NCBI RefSeq assembly: GCF_900459405.1
Contig: NZ_UHFN01000007.1
Coordinates: 2,226,573 to 2,290,572 of the forward strand
Origin: Streptococcus hyointestinalis
Lineage (GTDB): Bacteria; Bacillota; Bacilli; Lactobacillales; Streptococcaceae
Direction: 5' to 3'
DNA: 64,000 bases
The notes beneath the pieces were generated by a model. That model saw only the letters and a program-made list of their open reading frames with translations, was not told where the DNA came from and made no database searches. Of the stretch, positions 22,668-32,324 are shown in pieces. The position numbers and the translations under genes are program-made. Each line of letters opens with the position of its first letter. The first letter of the stretch is position 1.

Positions 22668-25376
22668 TTAATCTTCTTTTGGTTTACGGTAAATGAGAAG
22701 GGCTAAAATCATAGAACCTACCGTAAAGCCTAGCAATGCCCAGATTTGTCCTGTAATGTCACCTGTTAGGGAAATGGTTTCTCTAAATCCTGAAACAGCA
22801 TAAGACATTGGCAAGTATGGTTGCACAGTTTCAAAGAATTTATTACTCAATTGGATAGGGTAAGTTCCTGCGCTCGCTCCTAATTGTAAAAGCAGGATAA
22901 TCATACTGATGAAGGAACCATATCGTCTGTCCCATCCGACCAAGGCTGTGACAAGTGCCATCATACTCCAAGCAGCTAGAATGGCTATCACAAAAGTTCT
23001 ACCAACATAGCTTGGGTTGACACCGATTGCCATCACAGCAAAGACAAGGATGATTGGAGAGGCTGTCGCAATGATACCATTGATGAGGAGCTTGTTACCT
23101 GCCCATACAAAGCGGTTCTTAGGTTCTTTACCTGAGAGAGCTTCAGCAAAGATGACATTAGCTGATAAGGCTACAACCATAAGCGCTACTGACATCATAT
23201 AAGGCGCCATACCGACACCATTGGTCTTGACATTATCTTTGTCTGTGTGGGTCACTTTAAGCGGGTTCGCTACTGCTGTCGCGTTTTTCGGTTTAACAGA
23301 TACCAGTTTCAATTGATTTTCAGCTTTGCTTAGAGAGCTTAGCAATGTATCTGTACCTGTTGACAAGGTTGTCAAGCCATTTGTCAAGCTGGTTCCACCT
23401 TGTGCCAATTGGCTAGATCCTGAAGCAATCTGATCAGCTCCTGAAGCGAGTTGACCTGCGCCACTGACAAGCGTTGAAGAATTGCTTGCTAACTGACCTG
23501 CGCCTGAGACTAACTGAGCGGTACCGCTAGTAAGTGTAGAAGAGTTACCTGCTAATTGTCCTGCCCCTGAGAGCAATTGACTCGTTCCTGATAACAACTG
23601 ACCGTTGTTGCTTGTTAATTGGTTTGCTCCCGTATCGATTTGGCTGATACCAGACATCAAGCTAGAGTTATTATCTGCTAATTTAGTAGCTCCACTATTA
23701 AGTGCAGAAACAGCATTACTAAAGGTTGTCGCACCTGACAATAACTGACTAGAGCCGCTTGCAAGTTGGCTTTGCAATGTTGAGATACCAGATGTCAATT
23801 GTTGACTTCCTGGAAGTGCTGATTGGCTCACAGCTGTGTGGATGTCTGACATACCACTATCAAGCTGTGTCAAAGCGTCTGTAGCTCCTGTAAGAGCAGT
23901 ATTAGCTTGGCTAGCAATCGCACTGACTTGTGCTTGGAGATTAGCCAGCTGGCTATTTGTGCTTGTTGATTGCAATTGTGCCAATGCTGTCTTGAGACTA
24001 GCAACTGTACTTAAAGCTGGGGAAACGTCTACTGAGCTGGATGAGCTAGAGTTGGTAATCGCAGCTGTTATCTCGCTTTGTTGCTCTGAGCTCAAGCTTT
24101 GGTAGGCAGAGGTCGCTTGGACAGCAGCGAGTGAGCTACTAGATGAGCTAGATGATGACTGCAGTGACTGGAGTTGGCTCTCAAGTGTGTTGAGACTCGC
24201 TAAGACACCTGAAGTATCAACGCTGCTTCCAGATTGACTGCTCAAACTACTATTCAAGGCTTGAATAGCTTGATTTAACTGTGGCAGACCTGCTTTCAAA
24301 GCATCGATATTGGCTTGTTGATCAGCTGATAGTTCTGTCTTAGATGACAAGCTTTGTAAACCATCTGTCAACTGTGTTGCCCCATCAACCAGTTTTTGAA
24401 TGTTTTGGCTACTGCTTGATAGACTTGAGATACCATCAACCAGCTGTTGCGTATTGCTATCAAGCTGATTAAGACCGCTTGCCACTTGGCTGACACCATT
24501 CGTGTAAGTTGTAAGACCGCTTGAGAAAGTGCCCAAACCACTAGCTAAAGTACCGACACCATTCGTATAAGTCGTAAGACCACTTGAAAGAGTCCCTAAG
24601 CCACTGTACAAAGTACCGACACCATTCGTGTAAGTCGTAAGACCACTTGAGAGAGTCCCTAAGCCACTGTACAAAGTACCAACACCATTGGTATAAGTAA
24701 TCAAGCCACTACTTAGAGTATTGGCACCAGTAGCAAAGGTTTGACTAGAGCTCGCTAAAGTTTGTAAATTATCGGTCAAAGTTTGACTACCATCTTTTAG
24801 CGTCTTGCTACCATCTGCTAGCTGTTGCGTTCCATCGACAGCCTGTGTCATACCACCTTGTAGTTTTGTCATGCTTTTAAAAACAGCAGAGGTGTACGTT
24901 CTTGTGATAGACTGTGATACCTTAGCTTTTAGTTTTGTCATGGCAGACTCACTCATCTTAGAAGCCACAAAACTACGTCCTTTAGTTGTTTGATAGTTAA
25001 TCGTCAACTGCTTAGGATCATTAGTCATCAGACTAGCTGCATTTTCTGACATATCCTCTGGGAAAGTAATCACCATATAATAGTCACCATCAGCCAAGCC
25101 TTCTTCTGCCTTGCTTTTAGAAACAAAATGATAATCCAGCGTCTTACTTTTTTCAAGACTATCCACCATGTCAGCACCAATGGTTAGCTTTTGGTTGTTG
25201 AGTGTTGCTGATTTATCCTCATTGACCACCGCAACAGGCAACTGATCCAGTTTGCCGTACGGATTCCACATGGAAGATAGGAAAATCACATTGTACATCA
25301 TGGGGATCAAAGACACCCCAAAGATTGTTACCCATAATTTTGGGCTTTTTAAAATTGCTTTTAATTCCTCTAACAT
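22668..25376 (-). CDS. YhgE/Pip-family membrane protein
   Basis: This 902-residue protein has an N-terminal membrane segment (LWVTIFGVSLIPMMYNVIF), a very long extracytoplasmic region, and about five C-terminal transmembrane helices (from about residue 700). The middle is rich in serine, glycine and glutamine, with repeated LxxGxxxL units and three-plus copies of a 21-residue repeat. Family knowledge: these are phage-infection-protein (Pip)/YhgE proteins, related to ABC-2 type permeases, and lactococcal Pip is a phage receptor. The gene diverges from a tetR gene, which probably represses it. On the minus strand TTGTAA and TATAAT (16-bp spacer) form its likely promoter. Confidence 0.88.
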   Translation of the reverse strand: MLEELKAILKSPKLWVTIFGVSLIPMMYNVIFLSSMWNPYGKLDQLPVAVVNEDKSATLNNQKLTIGADMVDSLEKSKTLDYHFVSKSKAEEGLADGDYYMVITFPEDMSENAASLMTNDPKQLTINYQTTKGRSFVASKMSESAMTKLKAKVSQSITRTYTSAVFKSMTKLQGGMTQAVDGTQQLADGSKTLKDGSQTLTDNLQTLASSSQTFATGANTLSSGLITYTNGVGTLYSGLGTLSSGLTTYTNGVGTLYSGLGTLSSGLTTYTNGVGTLASGLGTFSSGLTTYTNGVSQVASGLNQLDSNTQQLVDGISSLSSSSQNIQKLVDGATQLTDGLQSLSSKTELSADQQANIDALKAGLPQLNQAIQALNSSLSSQSGSSVDTSGVLASLNTLESQLQSLQSSSSSSSSSLAAVQATSAYQSLSSEQQSEITAAITNSSSSSSVDVSPALSTVASLKTALAQLQSTSTNSQLANLQAQVSAIASQANTALTGATDALTQLDSGMSDIHTAVSQSALPGSQQLTSGISTLQSQLASGSSQLLSGATTFSNAVSALNSGATKLADNNSSLMSGISQIDTGANQLTSNNGQLLSGTSQLLSGAGQLAGNSSTLTSGTAQLVSGAGQLASNSSTLVSGAGQLASGADQIASGSSQLAQGGTSLTNGLTTLSTGTDTLLSSLSKAENQLKLVSVKPKNATAVANPLKVTHTDKDNVKTNGVGMAPYMMSVALMVVALSANVIFAEALSGKEPKNRFVWAGNKLLINGIIATASPIILVFAVMAIGVNPSYVGRTFVIAILAAWSMMALVTALVGWDRRYGSFISMIILLLQLGASAGTYPIQLSNKFFETVQPYLPMSYAVSGFRETISLTGDITGQIWALLGFTVGSMILALLIYRKPKED
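24495..24720 (-). repeat. 63-bp tandem repeat inside the YhgE/Pip gene
   Basis: Units start at 24495, 24558 and 24621, and a partial unit at 24684. Each encodes the 21-residue segment LSSGLTTYTNGVGTLYSGLGT or a close variant. The unit length keeps the frame, so copy number could change by slippage or recombination without breaking the protein. Confidence 0.85.
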
Positions 25377-25510
25377 ATTTCCCTTTCTACTTGGACAAAT
25401 TCTTTCTTTTTCTGTTATAATATATTATTATACTGATTTTAATCTATTTTACAACCTTAACGATTTTGTTTTTAGACACCGTGTACAAAGTTGTTTAAAA
25501 GGAGTTGCAT

Positions 25511-26047
25511 ATGTCACACGATACCCGTAAGGAAAGAACCAAAAAAGCTTTAGAAGATGCTATGGTGGAGCTTTTAAAACAGCAAAATTTTGATGAAATC
25601 AGCACCAGCGATCTTGCTAAAACAGCTCATATTAGTCGTTCTAACTTCTACAATCACTACAAGGATAAGTATGAGATGATTGATATTTACCAGCAATCTC
25701 TCTTTAATAAGTTAGAATATATCTTTGATAAAAACCAATTTGATAAACGGGCTGCTTTCCTGGAAATTTTTGAGTTTTTAGACAGAGAGTCCTTGTTTGC
25801 GGCGCTTCTCACGCAAAATGGGACTAGGGAAATCCAGACTTTTATTAGAACAAAGCTCCAAAAAATGATTTCGCAAGACCTACATGAGATTTATCTCGAC
25901 GGTAAAGCCGAAACCCCTGTCGAGACACTCTATAGCAGCGTCTATGTCAGTCATGCAGTCTTTGGTGTTTACCAGATGTGGGTGACCAGAGGTAAGCGTG
26001 AAACCCCTCAAGAGATCACAAAACTCTTACTCAACATGCTCGACTAA
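25511..26047 (+). CDS. TetR-family transcriptional regulator
   Basis: The product has 178 residues from the ATG at 25511, 7 bp after AAGGAG. Residues about 5-50 form the TetR helix-turn-helix (TKKALEDAMVELLKQ, then STSDLAKTAHISRSNFYNHYKDK). The rest is a helical ligand-binding domain with the C-terminal TetR_C_7-type features seen in streptococci. It diverges from the YhgE/Pip gene across 134 bp containing the AT-rich palindrome TAATATATTA, so it most likely controls that gene and itself. Inducer unknown. Confidence 0.88.
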   Translation: MSHDTRKERTKKALEDAMVELLKQQNFDEISTSDLAKTAHISRSNFYNHYKDKYEMIDIYQQSLFNKLEYIFDKNQFDKRAAFLEIFEFLDRESLFAALLTQNGTREIQTFIRTKLQKMISQDLHEIYLDGKAETPVETLYSSVYVSHAVFGVYQMWVTRGKRETPQEITKLLLNMLD

Positions 26048-26052
26048 GAGAC

Positions 26053-26077
26053 AAGGCTAGGTTACCTAGTCTTTTTT
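26053..26077 (+). terminator. tetR terminator
   Basis: AAGGCTAGG pairs with CCTAGTCTT around a TTA loop, followed by six T residues. Confidence 0.8.
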
Positions 26078-26083
26078 AATACC

Positions 26084-26114
26084 AAAAAAGCCAATTCTTG
26101 TGAACTGGCTTTTG
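26084..26114 (-). terminator. rpsD terminator
   Basis: On the minus strand AAAGCCAGTTCA pairs imperfectly with AATTGGCTTT and is followed by TTTT. Confidence 0.8.
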
Positions 26115-26126
26115 AACAATAATATC

Positions 26127-26738
26127 TTAAAGTTGTTTGTTGTAGTATTCAACGATAAGAGCTTCGTTGATTTCTGGGTTGATTTCATCACGTTCTGGAA
26201 GACGAGAAAGTGTACCTTCAAGCTTTTCAGCATCAAAAGTAACAAATGCTGGACGTCCAACAGTAGCTTCAACTGCTTCAAGGATAGCAGGAACCTTAAG
26301 TGATTTTTCACGAACAGAAATCACTTGACCTGGTGTTACACGGTATGATGGGATATCAACACGTTTACCGTCTACAAGGATGTGACCGTGGTTTACAAAT
26401 TGACGTGCTTGACGACGTGTAGTTGCAAGACCTAAGCGGTAAACAACGTTGTCCAAACGACGCTCAAGAAGTACCATGAAGTTGAAACCGAGTGTTCCAC
26501 CTTTGATTTTAGTAGCTTGTACGAACAAGTTACGGAATTGTTTTTCACCTAAACCGTAAGTGAAACGCAATTTTTGTTTTTCAGCCAATTGCAAACCGTA
26601 TTCTGAAAGTTTGCTGCGGTTGTTAGGTCCGTGTTGACCTGGCACGTAGTTACGACGTGCTAATTCTTTACCTGTACCAGTAAGAGACAAGCCGAGACGG
26701 CGAGATTGTTTCCATGATGGTCCTGTATAACGTGACAT
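26127..26738 (-). CDS. rpsD: 30S ribosomal protein S4
   Basis: The 203-residue S4 starts [19 protein letters not shown] and has the S4 RNA-binding domain at about residues 93-155 ([20 protein letters not shown], then [16 protein letters not shown]). It nucleates assembly of the small ribosomal subunit. It is monocistronic with strong ribosome site GAGGAGG. A leader of about 150 nt precedes it, as expected for the autoregulated S4 genes of Firmicutes. Confidence 0.97.
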   Translation of the reverse strand: MSRYTGPSWKQSRRLGLSLTGTGKELARRNYVPGQHGPNNRSKLSEYGLQLAEKQKLRFTYGLGEKQFRNLFVQATKIKGGTLGFNFMVLLERRLDNVVYRLGLATTRRQARQFVNHGHILVDGKRVDIPSYRVTPGQVISVREKSLKVPAILEAVEATVGRPAFVTFDAEKLEGTLSRLPERDEINPEINEALIVEYYNKQL

Positions 26739-26928
26739 TTACATGTCCTCCTCTAAAAAATATAAGATTTGGGGAAATAGTCACTTAGACAAACCTAATT
26801 CGTGCAGATGCCCTTCGCCTAAACAGCCAAGGTTACTCATCTTTCAAGACATCTGTTGACGAGCTTCATTTTGTCCTGCTGCTATTTCACACAAAGATCA
26901 GTATAGCATAGTTTTAGCCAAATTGCAA
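26739..26928 (-). promoter_or_regulatory. rpsD promoter and long 5' leader
   Basis: On the minus strand TTGCAA (26923-26928) and TATACT (26900-26905) have a 17-bp spacer. The untranslated leader runs from about 26893 to 26739. Firmicute S4 proteins bind such leaders to repress their own synthesis. I did not match the known fold in detail. Confidence 0.55.
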
Positions 26929-26963
26929 AACAATTCTACAAAAAAACTAAGTTTTAAAAACTT

Positions 26964-28128
26964 TCCCACTTGTCAAGTCAAGTGCAACAAGTTCATTGAT
27001 AACTAGAGTTCCAGAGGTTAAGCTGTTTGGGCTAGCCCAAACAAAATATTTGCGGTTTTATACTTGTGAAGTCGTCTAGGTCTGTCATTGATAGCAGAGA
27101 CGTAGTGATTGAGTTCTTCTGTCGTTAGTGAGTTAAGAGAGACACCTTTTGGGAGAAACTCTCTCAAGAGACCATTGAAATTTTCATTTGTTCCTCTTTC
27201 ATGAGAAGCATAAGGATGGGCAAAATAGACTTCCACACCTTTTAAGTCTGACAAGCTACTGAACTCTGAGCCATTGTCCGATGTGATAGAGCGAATAGGG
27301 TACTGTGATAGTAGGCTCTTAACAGCCCTATTGATAGTTTCTGCTTGTTTATTAGCCAGTTTTACAGCGATGGCAAATCGTGTTTGACGCTCTACTAGGG
27401 TCATGACAACAGCTTCCCCTTTGGTTTTCTTGCCAAGAACCAAATCAATCTCCCAATGCCCAAATTCAGAACGGTCATTGATACACTCTGGACGTTCTTC
27501 AATGGATTTTCCTAAGATTTTCGTTGCGGCCTTAGGTGTTACTTTAGACCGTTTTCGGATGCTCACCATCTTAGGTAAATCAATCGGTTTAACCCTCAAC
27601 AGTCCGTCTTTGATGTACCGATACACTGTCTTGGTGGAAGGGATAACTTCCAGTGGATGTTTTTCTCGGTAAGTTTGAACAAAGCTATCGACACTGTGAC
27701 AGCGAGGTTTCGTTTTCAGGGCTTTCTCAAGTTCCTTGAAGAATGTCTGGGAGCAGTATGATAGTTTATGATAGGCACTTTTTCGACGATTGATTTCATA
27801 AACACGTTGACCACTATCTGGAAAGTAAACCGTTGAGTAGATTCGTTTCCCGTTCTTATCTTGAACCTGAGAAACACTTCCTCGTTTGATTTCCCGACTG
27901 ATGGTTGAGCGATGACGCCCAAGCAGACGAGCAATCTCAGAGGGGGTCTTGCCCATCTTGAGATAGGCGCTGATTTCTCCGCGTTCAGAGGCTGAAAGGT
28001 GTGAGTATAACGATTTTTTGGTAGAATGATTAGTGGACATGTTCATCTGCTTTCTATACTGAGTTGGGGAATTCTAGTATATCAGATAAACATGTCTTTT
28101 TTTGTTGCACTTCATTTTACAACGCGGG
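26964..28128 (-). mobile_element. IS30-family element, second type
   Basis: The 1165-bp element has imperfect terminal repeats that share AAGTGCAACAA about 16-27 bp from the tips. It is flanked by the exact 13-bp repeat GTTTTAAAAACTT (26951-26963 and 28129-28141). Joining the flanks restores a 21-bp perfect palindrome followed on the minus strand by seven T residues, which is the terminator of the veg/dnaB operon. Confidence 0.88.
27018..28046 (-). CDS. IS30-family transposase, second type
   Basis: This intact 342-residue transposase is distinct from copies A-C. It has an HTH_38 domain (LYSHLSASERGEISAYL, then IARLLGRHRSTISREIKRG), followed by a DDE core with GHWEIDLVLGKK, ITSDNGSEF and a glutamate in HERGTNENFNGLLREFLPKG. 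It lies wholly within the 1165-bp element. The start may be this ATG or one two codons later; neither has a strong ribosome site. Confidence 0.92.
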   Translation of the reverse strand: MNMSTNHSTKKSLYSHLSASERGEISAYLKMGKTPSEIARLLGRHRSTISREIKRGSVSQVQDKNGKRIYSTVYFPDSGQRVYEINRRKSAYHKLSYCSQTFFKELEKALKTKPRCHSVDSFVQTYREKHPLEVIPSTKTVYRYIKDGLLRVKPIDLPKMVSIRKRSKVTPKAATKILGKSIEERPECINDRSEFGHWEIDLVLGKKTKGEAVVMTLVERQTRFAIAVKLANKQAETINRAVKSLLSQYPIRSITSDNGSEFSSLSDLKGVEVYFAHPYASHERGTNENFNGLLREFLPKGVSLNSLTTEELNHYVSAINDRPRRLHKYKTANILFGLAQTA

Positions 28129-28139
28129 GTTTTAAAAAC

Positions 28140-28412
28140 TTAGTCAAAATAATGAATGAGGGTCTTCTCTGTTAAAATATCAGAGTAGGTGTAAGACTCA
28201 ACGTAAGTATTGTCCTCGACACCTGGCACGCCAGACTCGTCCTTGTACTCAACGATAAACAGCGATGGGTAGACCTCGATAAGGCGACCTACTTTATTTT
28301 TTTCACGTTTACGTCCATTTTCCAGTGTCAACTCAACCAGCTGACCCTCGTGGTTTTTAATGTCTTCTTTGATTTTTTTCATTTTTGCAACGTCTGCAAA
28401 TGCATCACTCAT
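28140..28412 (-). CDS. veg: Veg-family protein
   Basis: This 90-residue protein has the Veg (DUF1021) pattern, with MKKIKEDIKNHEGQLVELTLENGRK and YPSLFIVEYKD. Bacillus Veg affects biofilm gene expression; its biochemical role is unsettled. It is the last gene of the leftward gdpP-rplI-dnaB unit, 12 bp after dnaB. Its stop codon falls inside the palindromic terminator that was hit by the IS30-family element. The target duplication preserves the stop codon but separates the gene from half of its terminator. Confidence 0.85.
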   Translation of the reverse strand: MSDAFADVAKMKKIKEDIKNHEGQLVELTLENGRKREKNKVGRLIEVYPSLFIVEYKDESGVPGVEDNTYVESYTYSDILTEKTLIHYFD

Positions 28413-28424
28413 AGGATTTCCTCT

Positions 28425-29774
28425 CTATCTTTCTTCAAATTGTGCGATACTTGAAAATTTATTGTACTCTTTTTGGAACATAAGCTTCACAGTCCCACGT
28501 GCTCCAGCACGGTTTTTCTCAAGGATAACCTCGATGGTATTGTCATCAATAGCCTCCTCGTCATTGTCACCTTCTCTACGATAATAATCCTCACGGTAAA
28601 GAAAAGCAACAATATCGGCGTCCTGCTCAATAGACCCTGACTCACGAATGTCTGACAAGACCGGGCGCTTATCCTGACGCTGCTCAACACTACGTGATAG
28701 CTGACTTAGGGCAATGACAGGCACTCTCAACTCTTTTGCCAAAATCTTTAATTGACGTGAGATTTCAGACACTTCTTGTTGACGATTTTCTGGGCGTGTC
28801 CCTGTAATCAACTGAAGGTAGTCAATTACGATAAGACCTAAGCCACCCGTCTCCTGCGCTAGTTTACGAGCTCTAGCACGAATCTCGGTAATCTTGATAG
28901 AAGCAGTGTCGTCGATATAGATCGGAGCATCCGCCAGCGCACCTTGGGCAATAGTGACATTTGTCCACTCCTGCTCGGTGAGTTGCCCTGTCCTAAGATT
29001 TCTAGCGTCGACCATCCCTTCCGAAGCTAGGAAACGATTGACCAAATCTTCTGCACCCATCTCAAGCGAGAAGATAGCAACAGGCTGGTTTTGCTTTGTG
29101 CCCACGTTTTGAGCGATGTTAAGGGCAAAGGCTGTTTTTCCGACCGCAGGACGGGCAGCTAAGATAATCAGCTGATCAGGGTGTAAACCAGTTGTTATGC
29201 GATCAAGATCTCGAAAACCTGTCGGCAAACCTGTAATGTCGCTGGTTTGTTTGGAACGTATTTCTAGGTTTTCATAGTTGATTTTCAAAACGTCTGAGAT
29301 ACGTCTAAAACCACTGCGGCTGTTGTGCTCATTGATATCAACCAAGGCTTTTTCAGCATTTGCAATAATCTCATCAGACTCGACAGCCCCTTCATAAGCA
29401 AGGTTGACAGTTTCTGTCAACTTGCTGATAATATTGCGCAGCATTGCCTTTTCAGCGACTATCTTGGCATAAAACTCAGCATTGGCACTGGTTGGTACGC
29501 TATTAACCAGCTCAACAATGTAGGCAAGTCCACCGATATTTTGTAAATCACCTTGACTATCTAAAATACCACGAACCGTTGTGGCATCAATCACGTCATT
29601 ACGGTCGCTAAGCGTAATCATGGCTCTAAAAATAACCTGATGCGAGTATTTATAAAAATCTTCGGGAGCGATGAACTCACGAACGGTTATGAGCTTATCT
29701 GGTGAGATAAAGATAGCCCCTAACACCGACTGTTCAGCCAATAAATCCTGTGGCTGAACACGCATTTCCTGCAT
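28425..29774 (-). CDS. dnaB: Replicative DNA helicase
   Basis: DnaB unwinds DNA as a hexamer at the replication fork. The 449-residue protein has an N-terminal helical domain (LLAEQSVLGAIFISP) and a RecA-type ATPase domain with Walker A in ARPAVGKTAFALN (near residue 210) and the DnaB motif LIVIDYLQLI. The ATG at 29774 is preferred because AAGGTGG lies 7 bp upstream; a GTG three codons earlier overlaps that site. It follows rplI by about 40 bp in the gdpP operon. Confidence 0.96.
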   Translation of the reverse strand: MQEMRVQPQDLLAEQSVLGAIFISPDKLITVREFIAPEDFYKYSHQVIFRAMITLSDRNDVIDATTVRGILDSQGDLQNIGGLAYIVELVNSVPTSANAEFYAKIVAEKAMLRNIISKLTETVNLAYEGAVESDEIIANAEKALVDINEHNSRSGFRRISDVLKINYENLEIRSKQTSDITGLPTGFRDLDRITTGLHPDQLIILAARPAVGKTAFALNIAQNVGTKQNQPVAIFSLEMGAEDLVNRFLASEGMVDARNLRTGQLTEQEWTNVTIAQGALADAPIYIDDTASIKITEIRARARKLAQETGGLGLIVIDYLQLITGTRPENRQQEVSEISRQLKILAKELRVPVIALSQLSRSVEQRQDKRPVLSDIRESGSIEQDADIVAFLYREDYYRREGDNDEEAIDDNTIEVILEKNRAGARGTVKLMFQKEYNKFSSIAQFEER

Positions 29775-29816
29775 TTCTGCCACCTTATGTCACCTTACCT
29801 TCCAACGCTTGTCCCA

Positions 29817-30269
29817 TTAGGCTTCTTTGATGTGAAGCTTGATTTCACCAGTAACATCCTTATGCAGTTTTACTGGCACTTCAATCAAGCCAATAGCACG
29901 AATAGGGTGCTCTAACTCGATATGGCGCTTGTCAACTTTCAGCCCGTACTGTTTTAACAGTTCATCTGCAATTTTCTTAGCAGTGATAGAACCAAAAGTG
30001 CGTCCGTCTGGTCCTACTTTTTCGGTGAACTGCAGACGTGTTGCTTCTTCTGACAACTTGGCTTTCACTTTTTGGGCTTCTGCTAGCAATTCAGCTTGTG
30101 CTTTTTCTTCTGATTTTTGTTTGCCTTTTAACTCACCAATAGCTTGGTTTGTAGCTTCTTTTGCCAAGTTTTTCTTGATAAGGAAATTTTGAGCATATCC
30201 AGTAGGAACCTCTTTAATTTCTCCTTTTTTCCCTTTACCTTTAACGTCTTGTAAAAAAATAACTTTCAT
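29817..30269 (-). CDS. rplI: 50S ribosomal protein L9
   Basis: The 150-residue L9 starts [21 protein letters not shown]. It has the N-terminal domain with [13 protein letters not shown], a long helix, and the C-terminal domain ([13 protein letters not shown]). Its start overlaps the gdpP stop by 4 bp, so the two are translationally coupled. Confidence 0.97.
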   Translation of the reverse strand: MKVIFLQDVKGKGKKGEIKEVPTGYAQNFLIKKNLAKEATNQAIGELKGKQKSEEKAQAELLAEAQKVKAKLSEEATRLQFTEKVGPDGRTFGSITAKKIADELLKQYGLKVDKRHIELEHPIRAIGLIEVPVKLHKDVTGEIKLHIKEA

Positions 30270-32248
30270 GATAGTTCCTCCTGATTGGTTGTTTTGGTTA
30301 ATTCATTTGTGATGACTTCAAGTAATTTTTCCTTAGCTTCATTTACAGTCATATCAACTAACTGACAAGCAGCGAAATTAAAGTGACCGCCTCCGTCTAA
30401 TTTTTCCATGATCAACTGAACGTTGATTGTCTTGTGACTTCTAGCAGATATGGCTACCTTTCCTGTCTGGTTGTGCGTAATGACAAAGCTAGCTTCCATG
30501 CCTGACATTGACAATAACGTGTCTGCTGCTTTACTAGCGATGACATTGTTGTAAATCCTATTATCAGCTCCAGTTGCTACAATAATACCATTTGCCACAC
30601 GCTCACCTCTAAGAACCAGCTCGTTGATGGCCCGGTATTCATTGAAATCTGTCGCTGAGATGGTTTGGATTTCACTGCTATCACTCCCACGTGAGCGTAG
30701 GTAACTTGCCACATCAAAGGTCCGACTTGTAACACCTGTTGAGAAGTTCTTGGTATCTAGCATGATACCAGACATCAAGATACTGGCTTGTGTTTTACTA
30801 AGCTTGCGTGAGGACTGTTGGAACTGAATCAGCTCAGTCACCAGCTCACTGGCACTACTAGCCCCACTCTCAATAAAGGAAAGACTGGCATTTTTAGGGA
30901 AATCCTCATCCCGCCTATGGTGGTCAATGACAATCACTTCATGAAACAGCTGATAAAACTCTTTTGACAAAGTCAAACTAATCTTTGAATGGTCCACCAT
31001 AACCAAGATAGACTGCGGTGTCACCATCTGCTTTGCTTGCTCCAGCGAGATGAGGTTAGTCTTGTCATCCTCGATAAGGTAGTGTATTGCACGCTTAATG
31101 TCAGTATTCATCTCACGAGGATTATAAACCGCATAGCTACGAGAGATGATGTTGCTTGCAAAAAATTGCATCCCAACAGAGGCACCTAGCGCATCTAAGT
31201 CAAGGTTACGATGCCCAACAACAAAGACATTGTCCACGGTCTTTAGACGATCTGAAATGGCAGACATCATCGCCCTTGTTCGTGTTCTGGAGTGTTTAAT
31301 CGTTGAAGCTGTACCTCCTCCAAAGAAAATAGCTTGTGAGTTGGCGTCATTTTCTCGGATAACGATCTGGTCTCCCCCACGCACAAGAGCCATGTTGAGA
31401 TTTTGCAGTGCTAGCTGTCCAATCTGACTATGATTGCCATCTCCAAAGGCGATTCCCATACTTAATGTCAGAGGAAATTCTCGCTCTGCTGTCTGTTTTC
31501 TAAACTGATCAAGCACCTTAAACTTAGTGTCCATCAATTCTTTCAAGATAGCATAGTTCGTAAAGAAATAGAACCGATCCATGTTGACACGGCGGTAAAA
31601 GATATCTCGCTCCTTGGCAAAATCAGAAATGAAACTGGCAATAAAACCATTAATGGTCGCAACCTCAGCGTCTGGTAAATTATCAGTCATATCGTCATAG
31701 TTGTCCACCGAAATAATCCCAATAACAGGGCGTATCATAGCTGCATCTCCCAGTTGACGATTGCCCATCGTGGCATCAAAAAAGTAAAAGACCCCTGTTT
31801 TCAAATCAAGGTAGGCTGCGTATTTATTACCACTGACTTCAAATGTCTGACTGGCAGCGCCACTGCGCTTGTTGATGATGATTTCTCTCACTTTATCATC
31901 ATCAAAGAAACCTTCCTCATCTGTGAAAATCAACTCAGCATAGGGATTGAACCACTCTACTTCATTGGTTTCGATATTAAACTGAATGACACCCACAGGC
32001 ATCTGATCCAATAAATTTTTAAGTGTAACCTCTGTTTGATCATTTAAGAGCTCAATTTGCTCCAATTCTGAAATCTCATAAGTTTCTTTTTGATAATAGA
32101 GTAAAGCCGTCACCAAGGCAATCACTACAAAAATAATAGCCAACAGAGCCACCTGTGATTGTAGTAGGCGCACACTAATCGCTAAAATACCAAATAAAAT
32201 CAATCCTATGAGCACTAAGTGAATACTTGCAAAGCGAAATCTTTTCAT
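30266..32248 (-). CDS. gdpP: Cyclic-di-AMP phosphodiesterase
   Basis: GdpP hydrolyses c-di-AMP to pApA at the membrane. The 660-residue protein has two N-terminal transmembrane segments (residues about 10-50), a PAS-like sensor, a degenerate GGDEF domain without the diguanylate-cyclase signature (about 170-300), and DHH/DHHA1 domains with [33 protein letters not shown] and [10 protein letters not shown] -10 TATAAT with an upstream TG (minus strand, 32269-32274) gives it its own promoter. It heads gdpP-rplI-dnaB-veg. Confidence 0.95.
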   Translation of the reverse strand: MKRFRFASIHLVLIGLILFGILAISVRLLQSQVALLAIIFVVIALVTALLYYQKETYEISELEQIELLNDQTEVTLKNLLDQMPVGVIQFNIETNEVEWFNPYAELIFTDEEGFFDDDKVREIIINKRSGAASQTFEVSGNKYAAYLDLKTGVFYFFDATMGNRQLGDAAMIRPVIGIISVDNYDDMTDNLPDAEVATINGFIASFISDFAKERDIFYRRVNMDRFYFFTNYAILKELMDTKFKVLDQFRKQTAEREFPLTLSMGIAFGDGNHSQIGQLALQNLNMALVRGGDQIVIRENDANSQAIFFGGGTASTIKHSRTRTRAMMSAISDRLKTVDNVFVVGHRNLDLDALGASVGMQFFASNIISRSYAVYNPREMNTDIKRAIHYLIEDDKTNLISLEQAKQMVTPQSILVMVDHSKISLTLSKEFYQLFHEVIVIDHHRRDEDFPKNASLSFIESGASSASELVTELIQFQQSSRKLSKTQASILMSGIMLDTKNFSTGVTSRTFDVASYLRSRGSDSSEIQTISATDFNEYRAINELVLRGERVANGIIVATGADNRIYNNVIASKAADTLLSMSGMEASFVITHNQTGKVAISARSHKTINVQLIMEKLDGGGHFNFAACQLVDMTVNEAKEKLLEVITNELTKTTNQEELS

Positions 32249-32280
32249 AATTAACCTCTTAAGACCGCATTATACCATAA

Positions 32281-32318
32281 AACAGCCCTAAAATAAACTT
32301 AGGACTGCTTTTTTAACG
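32281..32318. terminator. mnmG terminator
   Basis: CAGCCCTAA pairs with TTAGGACTG, with T residues on both strands' exits. On the minus strand it ends mnmG just before the gdpP promoter. Confidence 0.7.
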
Positions 32319-32324
32319 TTTTTG

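Noticed and set aside
22668..25376. Phage tail-fibre or adhesin identity for the repeat-rich 902-residue protein
   Set aside because: The N- and C-terminal membrane segments and the divergent tetR gene fit YhgE/Pip; there is no LPXTG or signal peptidase site.
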